Of a stretch of DNA of 64,000 nucleotides, positions 53,400-64,000 are shown in pieces. The stretch's first letter is position 1, and the number at the start of each line of letters is the position of its first letter. The DNA comes from Agriotes lineatus (Eukaryota; Arthropoda; Insecta; Coleoptera; Elateridae): positions 48,955 through 112,954 of the forward strand of contig CALNHX010005142.1 in NCBI GenBank assembly GCA_940337035.1, written 5' to 3'. Both the position numbers and the translations under genes were made by a program. The notes under the pieces were generated by a model, which was not told the DNA's origin, made no database searches, and was given only the letters and a program-made list of their open reading frames with translations.

Positions 53400-54090
53400 T
53401 CTACCATGGCCGTTCACTGATAGCGAATTTCTTGCTGCACTTGATGGTATTACTCGAAAAAATGGGTTGAACGACATCCCAAAAAACCCAGGAACTGTTA
53501 TAAAGTAATTAAATGGCTTCTAAATTGTTTCTCTGTTACACTGAAAACTGAAAAATTACCACTAGACCTTAAAAGGTAAAATTTTGTATTCATATTAAAG
53601 CCGGACAGGAAAGCTACAAGCCAATATCGCTGCTCAAAGTGGCTCTCAAACTAATAGACTGTTTCCAATCATTACCATAGACCAGCCAAAGTTTATATCG
53701 AACAGATGATTCGAAGATCAAGTCCCTGCTTCTATAATGCACATTGAAGCACAAAGCACTCGACTTAACAGCAACATATTAAACTGTCTGGAGAGAGAAT
53801 AACTGCTACAAATTTCTGAAAACTCTGTAACGTAAAACAATATGCCACGCTAGAAACAACATGCTTGCGAATGAGATAATAGAAGCAGTTACGACAAATA
53901 ATCCGAGAATTTTAAATAAAGGTCTCCCCCAGGGTTCAGTACTGACACCGCTACTGTTCAGCTTGTATATATCAGATCTTCCAGAAACATCCTGAAGGGG
54001 ATTTGGAGCTATGTCCATCGATGACCAAACAAAATTCTCAGCTTTATCGAAGTGAAGAGAACTTATTTCAGTTTTTCCTTGTCCAAACAA
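53400..54090 (+). pseudogene. Decayed LINE reverse transcriptase
   Basis: Plus-strand fragments in several frames match a non-LTR reverse transcriptase in order: WPFTDSEFLAALDGI, TEKLPLDLKR, ILKPDRK, SYKPISLLKVALKLID, GLPQGSVLTPLLFSLYISDL and a YADD-like remnant (about 54020). Many stops and shifts are present. Similar to R1/Jockey-type ORF2. Confidence 0.65.
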
Positions 54091-55667
54091 TTTTTAATCT
54101 GTCCGTCATACCAGTCACCATCACAGTAAGCAATAAAATAATTGTCTAGCTTGATATCAATTTTTTGTGAATCAATAGTTACATCGTCCGACCTAAAATG
54201 GAAATTCCTTTCGGTGTTAGTTTTCTTTGTGACGTTATCAGTATCACAATCGTTTTTAAAAGATAGAAATTAGTTTCTTTTCTTCTGTGCTGTCATCTTG
54301 GAGAATTTGTTTTTGCCCGTTTCCATCTGTATTCTTTTTTTGTCCTGTCAAAGATATTGGTGATTTACTATGCAATGTAAATACTGGTGATGTAGGAGTC
54401 ATCTCTGATGATTGGTAGATGCACCTGGATGGACCTGTTGCACAGCGACGTTGACTCGTTAATTTCTGAGTGGATGAGCATTATCTCGCTGTTCGACGAG
54501 ATGCTGATGATCCAAACCAACAAGGCTCGACTAACCATTCTTAAACATTTGAAGCTTTATAGGATTATATGTCTCTTCTAGGAAATGCAACCGATCAACA
54601 TGAAAATCAGTTTTCCACAACCGCTGTATAAACTATCACGATTGTAGTCAATAAGCATTTGTTTCGATGTGGTTTGAAGGGTTTCAAACTCCGTTTTCTC
54701 CAAATGTTACATGTGCCTTATCATATTTATAGCATCATCAAGTATTAGCTTGGCAATAGCATAAGTTAAGTGGAATGAAGCTGTGTCATATATCAAGATA
54801 GCCTATTTGGTTTTAGTTTCTAATGGAGGTATATTTTAAGAAATCTCCTTTCACATTACTGATATAATGTATTATCTTTTATCCATTTCTTGTTTTGCGC
54901 AGTGTAGTGTGTTCTGGATTAATCATCCCAGTTGGAATCCATTCTCTATTACCGCGTATTTTATTAAAACTCTTGTAGTAAGAGACATTAAAATAACGGA
55001 AGAATTATAGAGCGAATTGGAATGGAAATTATTTATAAGAATCGCAAATGGCAGATTTTGATAATAACGCTGAGTGATAAAAATAAAAAGTAGCAATGAA
55101 ATCGAACAAGATAAAACTGGCATGTAAAGAATTGGCCTTAATACCGAAAGGTATATTGTCATACAGATATTTAGAAAAGAACTACTAAACAAATATTTCA
55201 CGGAAATTATGCAAGCACAAAAGGATTTGTCTAATATGATCGCTTCTAATCAATTCACTCGGAATAACAACACCCTAGTTAAAATGAGCATCAACTGGCG
55301 CTCAAAAGAAGGTATTTAATGGCATAATTCGTTTTTCGCGCCGCTCGACGAGGCCTCTCCGAACCAATGTAGATGTAGATATGGTATAGTTTATCGCACT
55401 AAAGGAAAAGTTCTTCGCCCAATCGCAAAATTGGCGTATATATATGCCGTTTACTACTCTTGACAAACAAAAAATACAGCATAAATTCAGAAAATATACA
55501 AAACAAAAGTAAATTTGGTAAACACCTGACGGTTGTACACTAATTATAAAATTACAATCAAGTTAAATTAGTAAGTAACTGATGGTTGTTTACTGGTTTA
55601 TTAGAAATTAATGAAACAGGATTTTCAGTGAGTGACCTCTATGATGGCCCTGATTATATAACCTATA
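54091..55667. other. Intergenic DNA
   Basis: AT-rich sequence without a supported gene; a weak open frame at 54923-55201 has hydrophobic, AT-driven composition and is not called. Confidence 0.4.
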
Positions 55668-56078
55668 TGTATAGTAAGGAACGCCTTGCTTATTCGATTT
55701 AAATAGAAGTTGAAGAAAATCTGCTACGCCTATGACATGATATCATATGTTCTGGCTGGCAAAAGTAGGCGTGTCCAGGCCGTGGTACACGTGGACTCAT
55801 ATCCTCTATATGCTCCAATGGTAAATCGGTATCCCAGATACAGAATTTGTCGCCGGCGGCCGAAATGGAGAGATAAGGAAAATCGGCCGCCGGCGACACA
55901 TTCTGTATCTCGGATACCGATTTACCATTGGAGCATATAGAGGATATGAGTCCACGTGTACCACGGCCTGGACTTGCCTACTTTTGCCAGCCAGAACATA
56001 TGATATCATGTCATAGGCGTAGCAGATTTTCTTCAACTTCTATTTAAATCGAATAAGCAAGGCGTTTCTTACTATACA
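55668..56078. repeat. Large near-perfect fold-back (411 bp)
   Basis: Two arms of about 195 nt pair almost perfectly around a loop of about 20 nt (centre near 55873). The innermost part is GC-rich (cgccggcggccg and its complement). Outer ends are tgtatagtaag/cttactataca, with a possible further ctctatgat match beyond an indel. The arms encode the same ORF on opposite strands, only because of the symmetry. Transcription from either side would give a long hairpin RNA. Confidence 0.92.
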
Positions 56079-57833
56079 ACGATCATAGAGCGTACATTAT
56101 TTGACAATGAAAAATTTATTAGCTTAGTAGAGCCCAATCCCTGACTTTAAATACAGCACTTCTAGACTAATTCGACAGAAACAAAGAACAGCAATGCTAG
56201 GTCCATAACAGCACGGCACTGCATGTGACTGAAGGCCCGCGTCTGAGATTCAGTCGCCGTGTCTGAACAGACTCAGATTCTGTATCCCGCATTCCGAATC
56301 TGGGATACGGAATCCCGTGTGTTCAGGGCCTAAGAGGTGGAATAAACAGCAACATCTGACTACTGACTAATCTTGCGATTACTCGTAGAAGGAAGGAAGA
56401 AAAAAATGAAAATAGTGTGACTGAGTGTTAGACCACGAGGAAGTAGCGATAACAATTTTGTGCTTAATATTTCCGGCTGCCAATAGGCATTTTACTTCCA
56501 AATCCTGAATTAATCAGACAGGTGCAGCAATCTATCAAACTAATAAAACCAAATCTCTGCCTAATTTTTCGATATAAAGCACGCAGTGTTATAAAAAGGA
56601 GCCCTGACCAAACACGTCCTATAGCTTCAGAAGTAAAATTAGCACTCCCAAAACTTTCCAACAACAAAATGGAAATTGCACACTGAATGTTTTAAAAAAG
56701 AAAGGAGTGCCAATTTCAAATCCAAAAACTGTATAAGCAACCTGAAATACGTAATGATGTTTAAAATTCACAGCAATAACTAGCAAGGATTAGAAATAAG
56801 ATTTATTAATGTATTTTAGAAGTGTAATAATTGTATCGACAATTCAATTCAGTCAACTAGTAGCCCACTTTCATTATTTCTTATTTCAGGAATATTTACG
56901 TCAAATAAAAGGCAGCACGAAAGTATTGTAGCTACAATATTTATGTCAGATAAACGTCAAAATAAACATTCTTCTTTCATTGAATTGTCATTCAAATGCA
57001 ACTCTTGTTCAAGTCAGCAACCGGAATAAGCATCTTTTCCTGTTACCCATGTCCCTTATTGCAGTGATTTCTTGCTAAATTACAGTACTGTGTTCGCAAT
57101 GTACTCAGTAGTTGCTATAAAGATATGTAAACCAATGCTAAGAGTTAAATTCAAAATAAGTATTTTCTCCAATCGAAGTAGCTGTATAAAAATGTGCATT
57201 ATTATGAGCTGTCTAGGTTCGTTACAGGTGCTTAAATATTAAAAATCATTGCATTTGCCTAGGTAGATACTTAAATGGGGGATTCTTAAACCATTATTTT
57301 TGTGTTCAAATAGTTCTGTTTCTCAATGTAAATAAACTCGAGCAACGATGAAGATATTTTCCGGAAAGTTTTCCTCTGCTTGAGCTGCATATACTGGAAG
57401 CAGCTAGCTTGAAATATTAAACTTCAGTTATCTGATGCGTACGAGGATTTTCACCACGATTACATTATCACATATGAATGAGCTGCTTAAAAGTTTAAAA
57501 TGTTCGGAGCTCGCACTTTGTATTGGTTAAACTCATTGTTCATCACTTTAACTGATGGGGCAGTTAATTGGCACATAATTACTATTAAACACGAACTTGC
57601 CAACGATTTATTTTTACCATGAATGAGCGCTATTTTTAAAATATGACCCTCGCAAGTCCATAAAAACTCAGCAGCAGCTATAAAAGCAAAGTTATCAATT
57701 CGGCAATTAATTGTTGAGTTTCTGGTTTCGAGATTTCCGTTAAACACTTGTGGTGATTTATGGCCATTACAACACGGTATCTATACAGCAAAATAAGATG
57801 TTAGGTACATCTGCTAAGAAAAACTTGAAAGTC

Positions 57834-58377
57834 GGACGGTCATGTATCACAGAAAGAACCCAACCAATTTTGTTCAAATTTGCAAGGAATGTATATACCC
57901 TTAATGCCACCCAGGACACAAGGACACATAAGAATGGGTCTATAGGCGTCCGCCTTAGGCCGAAAAAAAGGGCTACTTTTTCACAAACTAATATTAGCGA
58001 TTTTTTCCGGCCAAATTTTTTAACATAATCTTACTCCGCGCCTTTGAAAACCTTTGTGGCCAAATTTTCATGCAAAAATTCCTATGCGTTAGAAAGATAT
58101 TAAAACGCAAACTTTAAAGATACTGTTCATTTATTTCGTCATTTTTCGAATAATAGCTGATTTTCAAAGGCGCGGATTAAGATTATGTTAAAATATTTGG
58201 CCGGAAAAAATTGCTAATATTATTTTGTGAAAAAGTAGCCCCTTTTTTCGTCTTAAGACGGACGCCTATGGACCCATTCTTATGTGTCCTTGTTTCCTGG
58301 GTGGCACTAAGGGTATATACATTCCTTGCAAATTTGAACAAAATTGGTTGGGTACTTTCTGTGATACATGACCGTCC
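57834..58377. repeat. Inverted-repeat element, 217-bp arms
   Basis: Arms 57834-58050 and 58161-58377 are inverted copies with roughly one difference per 15-20 bases, around a 110-bp centre. Outer ends read ggacggtcatgtatcacag. No transposase is present; probably a non-autonomous TIR or foldback transposon. Confidence 0.88.
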
Positions 58378-59229
58378 CCATGAAAAGTGGAACACACTGT
58401 ATATTGCTATGATATATACTCGCACTTGAAAAATGGCATTGCAGCATTGGTGTAGCTGTAATAAATTTATCTGCCAATAATCGTTACAGATACGAAAGAT
58501 AAACTTATACATAAAAACTTTACATAAAATATGACATTCGTGTAAATGCTAAGTAGAACTAAATAAATGCTAAAACGAGACTTTCTTTCTAAGAATCACA
58601 AATTTTATCAAAACAAGTCAAAAATGCAGACAATGTAGAGCTTCGTGCACAAGCATTAATGTAAAATCTAGAGACTACGAATTGGTGTTGAATTAAAAAC
58701 TAAGGTTATATGTGGCTACTTCAGCTAGACAAACGCGAACACTCAATGAGGCAAATCATAGCAAATGTCCGAATATGGAGCTTTATAGAATAAGTTACCA
58801 TAACATACACGACAGTGTTTTGACAGTGTTTTAACATTATCGAATAGTGTGGCGAAATCAAACTGAGCAAAATCAGGATTCAATTAGCTGAACTTTTGAA
58901 AACCACAACCTTCTGGAATATTAGGATCTTGCTAAATGTAAAAATTGCTTCTGAAATCTTTTGAAGGTACATCCACGACACAGAAATCATACCTACAACA
59001 AGGCTGACCTTCAAAGTAGTCCATAAAAGGTGCGTGCTATCAAGACAGGCAATATTCCAAACAAAGTTTAAATTGTTAAATCTGGAAACGTAACTTTCAA
59101 GGTTGCAAGTTCTTGGGATTTTGCATAGTTTGGAATCCCAAACTGAAATAACAGTATCACAGATACAGAATGCCTCGACAAGCAAGGCTCCTGCTGCAGG
59201 ACGAGCAAAAATCAGGTCAACTCTCCTCT

Positions 59230-59900
59230 CTCTTTAGCAGCCTTTGGTAGTCCACTCCTGGACGTAGGCCTCCCCTTATTTTCTCCACAACCCCTTATCG
59301 TGTGCCAGTTGATGCCACATCTTTTTTGCATTATTTTTAATATCTTGAAACCAGCGTCTCTGAGGTCTTTCAACGCTTTGCTTATGTAGTCGAGATCTCC
59401 ATTGTACTAAGTATATGTTTTGACCATCGGTGTTTGTCGTTCCGTGAGGTGTCCAGTTCAACTATATTTAAGTTTCGCTATGTAATTCATGACATCTTTC
59501 ACTTTGGTTCTTTGCCTTATCTCTTCATTTGTATCATGATCTCTGAGACTTAATCCTAACATTATTTGCTCTATTGATCTAAGCTTATTTGTTGATTTTA
59601 CTGTTAGCGTTGTGGTTTTCATAGCGTATGTCAACACAGGAAATATACAACTGTCAAATACTTTCGTCTTAAAATTAATTGGAATGCTTTTGTTCTTTTA
59701 ACATTTATCAACTATCCTGAAGCTGCCCACATTAGCCGAATACGTCTCACCGTTTATTTCAGCAGTCTGGTTTTCCTTGCCTATTCTGTACTATGCTTTA
59801 AGTTAATATATTCTTTGACTCTTTCTATTTTCGCATTTCCTACACATACAAGTTTATTTTCTGAGGTCATGGCTTTTGTTTTGTTATATTCATCTGTAGT
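59230..59900 (-). pseudogene. Decayed LINE ORF2 C-terminus
   Basis: On the minus strand the segment ERPQRRWFQDIKNNAKK and MWHQLAHDKGLWRK (59461-59276) matches the conserved end of insect LINE ORF2 proteins (RPxxRWxDDI...W...A.DR..WR). A frame-shifted GEAYVQEW-like end follows near 59260. Upstream (to about 59900) weaker pieces of the post-RT region are readable in broken frames. Confidence 0.65.
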
Positions 59901-62900
59901 TCAATTTCGATTAATCTAGTTTGGATATTAGCATATTTTTTAGTTGATTTATATTTTAACTGTTTTCGAGTACACTGATCCTAAAAACATTATTAGTTTT
60001 AAGCTAAAACAGAATTTTTGTGTAATTTTTAATATTATTTTGCTTGTCTTTTTTCGATTTTCAATTTTATGTAATGGTCATATTTCAATTTAGCCAACAA
60101 AATTATTTGTTATTAACAATCGAATGACTTCTCTGTGAGCAACCAGCACAAAGCTCTCTTAAATTTTAGCCGTGTTGAATAAAGCCACGCAAGTTTGGTG
60201 TTCTTGTTTTTATTCCTGTGTCCTATCCATTTCGGACGTTGACTATTATCATTTGTGAAGAAAGATAAAGGTTTTGGCCTTACCTGTTGGCAAAAGTTAT
60301 TGTAGGTATTTTGCCGGCTGGTAAATATCGGCCTAATTGGGCTAACTCGCCGAGAAGGGTCGGGGTTCTAGCTACGTTAAAAAAGAATACAAATGGAGAG
60401 GGCGCCACATAGGCAATAAATAAAAACAAATACAATATCTATATATAGGTCTCAGAGCGGGCACAACAAGTAGTACGCCGGTACAGAGCAATGCAAGTTC
60501 TCTTTTTCTTAGCTAACGTTTAGCCCCGAATGTTAGCTCGAATTGAAGTTAAGGCAAATCTCAAAATTTCTAACTTGCGGAAACATTGTGCGTTTAGTAT
60601 GGCCATACGATAACGTCGAGGTTCCTTAGTGAAAAGGCATCAGGGTAGCCATAAATACTCCAGCAAGTACTTGAATCTGATCTTAACAGTTTTGGAACAG
60701 GCGTAAAACAAATTTGAGTAATCGGTTTGCGGGAACTTGAATTTGCCCAAGCGGCCACCATGATCGGTCCACGAGCCACAGCCGACGTATAGACGACTAA
60801 GTTTACGTTGTAAATTTTGAACGCAAATGGCTGAGTACGAACCCCCGAAACAAGAAGGGGCCGAGTAAATGTCGCGGCTAAGTAGTCAAACACAGCTATC
60901 ACTTGCTACCGGGTAAGTAAAAAGAACCATTCTACTAAAATGCTCTCAAAACTAGAAATTCTATGTTACTCTAATTTATTTATAATTTGTAGAAGGTCCC
61001 GCTGTGAAGCAACGAGAGTGGCTAAATATAAACGAAGCCTCCCACACATCCGTGCCGATAACCCGATGTCAAAGTCGCCAGACTTCTGGTAAACCTAATT
61101 AACTTTAATCAGTAGTTTTCAAAAAGTGGCAGCACAGCTATTGCGGCAAGCCCTGACATAAATCTAAACGAGAACACTTACGATAGAAAGAGGCATATAA
61201 CCTGCCCTCGTACGATCTGTACTAACTATTCGCATAACCTAAGCAAAGGTACACAAGGGGAAACGATTTGTAAAGCATGCCCTAGTTTTTAACTGTACGA
61301 AACGTTCGCCTATCCTAATGCAAGTACACCGAGCGAGACGATTAATAACTATACGAGTGTCTTGCCTGCAGGAGCACACATCCAAATCTAACCTGTCCGT
61401 TTGCTTCCTTGGCAGACTGGCACACCTGGGGGCAGCAGAGAAGTGAAGGTCATAGCATCGGCTGCTAATAGCGGTTCGGACTACGTAGGCAACGGATGGT
61501 TTGCGGGTAGTCGTACTGCGGGCTCTTATTCCCTAGCGGAGTCTACTGGGGTTGCGAAATACATAGGCAATTCGTCAGTTACAGGTACACATGTCGACAG
61601 TTTGGATCCCAGCAAAATTAGTCCCAACGGGAGATGACTAAAAAACGTACAAAAATTCCAAAGTGAGCCCTCGAATAAGAAGCCAGGGCTTTAGCTTACC
61701 TAACGCTAAAGTGTAGCCAGAGGGAACGTGCATGGCTGACCCGAAAATCCGTCGAAGCGACGAGACGTAAGTAAATTAACTAACTAATTATTACGAACGT
61801 CGAAAAAGGCATATGTGCTTCTAGATCTTCCATAAAACTATTCGGAGATGAGCCAAGCCAAAAGCATCTTTGAAGCACTAAGCTGCAGGGCACCAACAAC
61901 CAGTTAGCACAAAAATTTTGAATGGAAAAGATCCCAAAAATACACCTATAAGTCCACAAGTTACAAATTATCAAAAACTTTCCAAAATTTGTGCCAGAAG
62001 ATCTACAAAAACCATCCTGAAAAATTTTACTGCATCTAGAAATAACAACATTTATTTAACAACAAACCAAGCCAGAGAATAGTTTATAATTATTGCGCTT
62101 ACGGTTGCCTAACCGGCAGGCTTAAATATTTGTAGAAGTGGAACCAAAATAAATTTAAATAATGAAATGTAGTTAATTACTAGGGGACGTGCATACGAAA
62201 CTACCTATTAATTATAATGAAATGTTTAAAAACTGAAATACAACTAAGTAGACCTATTCTAATGCATGCAAAATTACAAATTACTGCACTCAAGCCAAAG
62301 AATCTGTCAATTAAAAGTGATGTGGACTTCATTTTTGGCATCGGCGAGCGGATTTAAAGGTAGCATTGGCGCTTCGTATCCAGAGGGAACAAGCATTAGC
62401 GTGCAGTCTCCGGAGCTTCGAAAGCAAGTGGGAGTAATATTGTATTGCCATGACTAGCTCGAGATAAACCTTTGTAAACATTTGTTTTTACAAAATATTA
62501 CAATTTCACTCAGTGAGGCATTTTGCTGTCATGTCAAGCTTAACTCGTTGTAACCAGCTCCATCTTAATCCACAAGAATAACGTAATGATGTGTATATAA
62601 CATGTGAGCAAATGAAAAAGAGATCAAGGTTGGCTTTTAAAACATTAAGTGATGTGGCTCATTATTTCTGATGTTTTTATTTTAAATATGACAATTATTA
62701 TAATAGTCCATATCCAACATAGTGTGTGTGAATTAATAATCGACATATGTTTCAATTTTCAAATCCAAGCTAAATTTCATTTTCGTTTGCTCACATGTTA
62801 TATTCAGCATTGAGTAATTACTGATTTACTCTGACTTATTTGTTGAAATAGAGTTGTATTTTAGTGCATATAATTATTTTATGAATTTCCTGTGGGCATG

Positions 62901-64000
62901 CTAATATTGCACGTTTATTAATATAAACAATAAAAATTTATTCTCTGCGTGTCGAGACTTAGTATCATAGAATATTTAGTTTGCTTCAATGCTAAGCATT
63001 AGGCAGTTGCATTGCATATTTATTTGATGCAACCAAGACGGGGCTGTAATCTTAATTAATAATGCCGTATCATAGCAGTATATTAACTACTAATGGAAGA
63101 TACGTCATTAATTTTATCTCAAAAATACATATTTTCAGTTGGGGACTAAAGGAATATTCCTCATATTCCTGTAACATATTTTTAATGATCGGTAGCTTCA
63201 CGATGTAAAATAAAGAAAAATAGAACACATCCAATTCAGTAGCGTATAATTTGAAACTCTAAATCCAGATTTCCATACGAGATCGCCAACGGTATCGTCT
63301 CAGCATTTCCGACATAATTAAACCATACTTCTTTCGTCGTAATTTACGTTATAAATCAAACCCTTCTAAATTCGTCGCCCATTAATTAAAATCTGTGCTT
63401 TCTTCAGCATACCTTCTGAATTTTTAAATATCAGCGGCTTGATATATTAAAACCGTTATTAGTAGTTTGCACTCCTGATCTCGTAACGCTTGTGAGGTGG
63501 CAAATTTGCATTCGCGATATTGTTTTAGACTCCGAAAAGCGAGACCATTATTCTGCTGCAAATACGTGTTCTCTGCAATTTACTTCTGAGTGGGCTGCAG
63601 TTGCGCTGGTGGTAACTGTTTGCAGTTAATGAAACAATGTTCAAACAAACCTTCGGTCTATTCATTACCATAGTTGATGCCTTCAAATTTTAGTCATCTA
63701 TCTGTAATTCATTTTCCGCATTGTGACCTTTTTTGTTTTGCCTCTATTCGTAGTGAGCTGTGTACGAGTGTAGACAAATACGGTTGAGATTGCCAAGTTT
63801 AATCCCAGCGATACTTTATCAATGTTTAATTTCATTTGAGCTACAATATTCACAATGCATTTTTCAATCTCACATAGTAACAGCAGTTGCTGGAGGGCGC
63901 TAGCCAAAACCTGAACAAGGACTTTCCCGAAATCCTTTTATATAGAAGGAGGAAAAAATAATGAAACGAAAGATTGATAAAAAAACGTGGAATTAGTGAA
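59901..64000. other. Intergenic DNA, no supported gene
   Basis: An open frame at 61401-61637 in a less AT-rich patch (60.6-61.7 kb) starts at a non-ATG codon and matches nothing I know. The patch may be an old, unrecognised transposon. Otherwise AT-rich with only short ORFs. Confidence 0.4.

Noticed and set aside
55710..56036. Pair of nearly identical ORFs on opposite strands
   Set aside because: They arise only from the palindrome; there is no sign of selection or a known protein.
57750..58512. Pair of similar ORFs on opposite strands
   Set aside because: Same explanation: both read through the arms of an inverted repeat.
1..64000. CRISPR arrays or bacterial operons
   Set aside because: No regularly spaced short direct repeats with unique spacers; spliced genes, poly(A) signals and LINEs show a eukaryotic genome.

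Overview
The window is AT-rich, gene-poor and packed with LINEs, SINEs, satellites and fold-back repeats. Short GT-AG introns, poly(A) signals and the types of transposon point to an arthropod, most likely insect, chromosome. No host gene could be recognised with confidence.

The main object is a virus-like DNA transposon at 4495-26153 (21.66 kb): a Polinton/Maverick, which can equally be called an endogenous adintovirus. It is bounded by 180-bp terminal inverted repeats that differ at one position by eye and start with AG. It carries the full Polinton core set: protein-primed family B DNA polymerase, retroviral-type integrase, packaging ATPase, adenain-like protease, double jelly-roll major capsid protein, single jelly-roll penton-like protein, and a PLA2/basic core protein. 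Late genes form a divergent pair of clusters. PLA2/core, protease, penton, capsid and a conserved Polinton protein run leftward (11060 to 7370). ATPase, a DUF8207-like protein, a small conserved protein and integrase run rightward (11160 to 14430). The polymerase (18860 to 14843) is spliced from four exons.

Outside the core lie accessory genes, mostly small and with separate promoters. They include a 74-residue GADD34/PPP1R15-like protein with a PP1-docking motif (7073-7297), a BIR protein (24561-24965), a type I membrane glycoprotein (24985-25410), a large acidic nuclear-type protein (19088-20461) and three paralogous gene families. Two of these families have members near both ends of the element. 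Early-type promoters share a layout, an ACCTTG(A) box just upstream of a TATA box. The TIRs carry perfect TCAAGGTCA sites, the extended half-site of FTZ-F1/ERR-type nuclear receptors. A Pol III tRNA-like unit lies near the left end.

The copy looks young but damaged. The polymerase has an in-frame stop just before its catalytic DTD motif, the integrase chromodomain is out of frame, and no 6-bp target duplication is visible. The protease lacks a natural ATG and sits in the -1 frame behind a canonical A AAA AAC slippery site at the end of the PLA2 gene.

Left of the element is a 5'-truncated CR1/Jockey-type LINE (657-3925) and a decayed coiled-coil coding remnant. Right of it (26.2-64 kb) are three or more LINE remnants, 5S- and tRNA-derived SINEs, a 14-bp minisatellite arranged as inverted repeats 1.5 kb apart (34.4-36.2 kb), a ~133-bp satellite (38.0-38.5 kb), and two large fold-back structures (55.67-56.08 and 57.83-58.38 kb).
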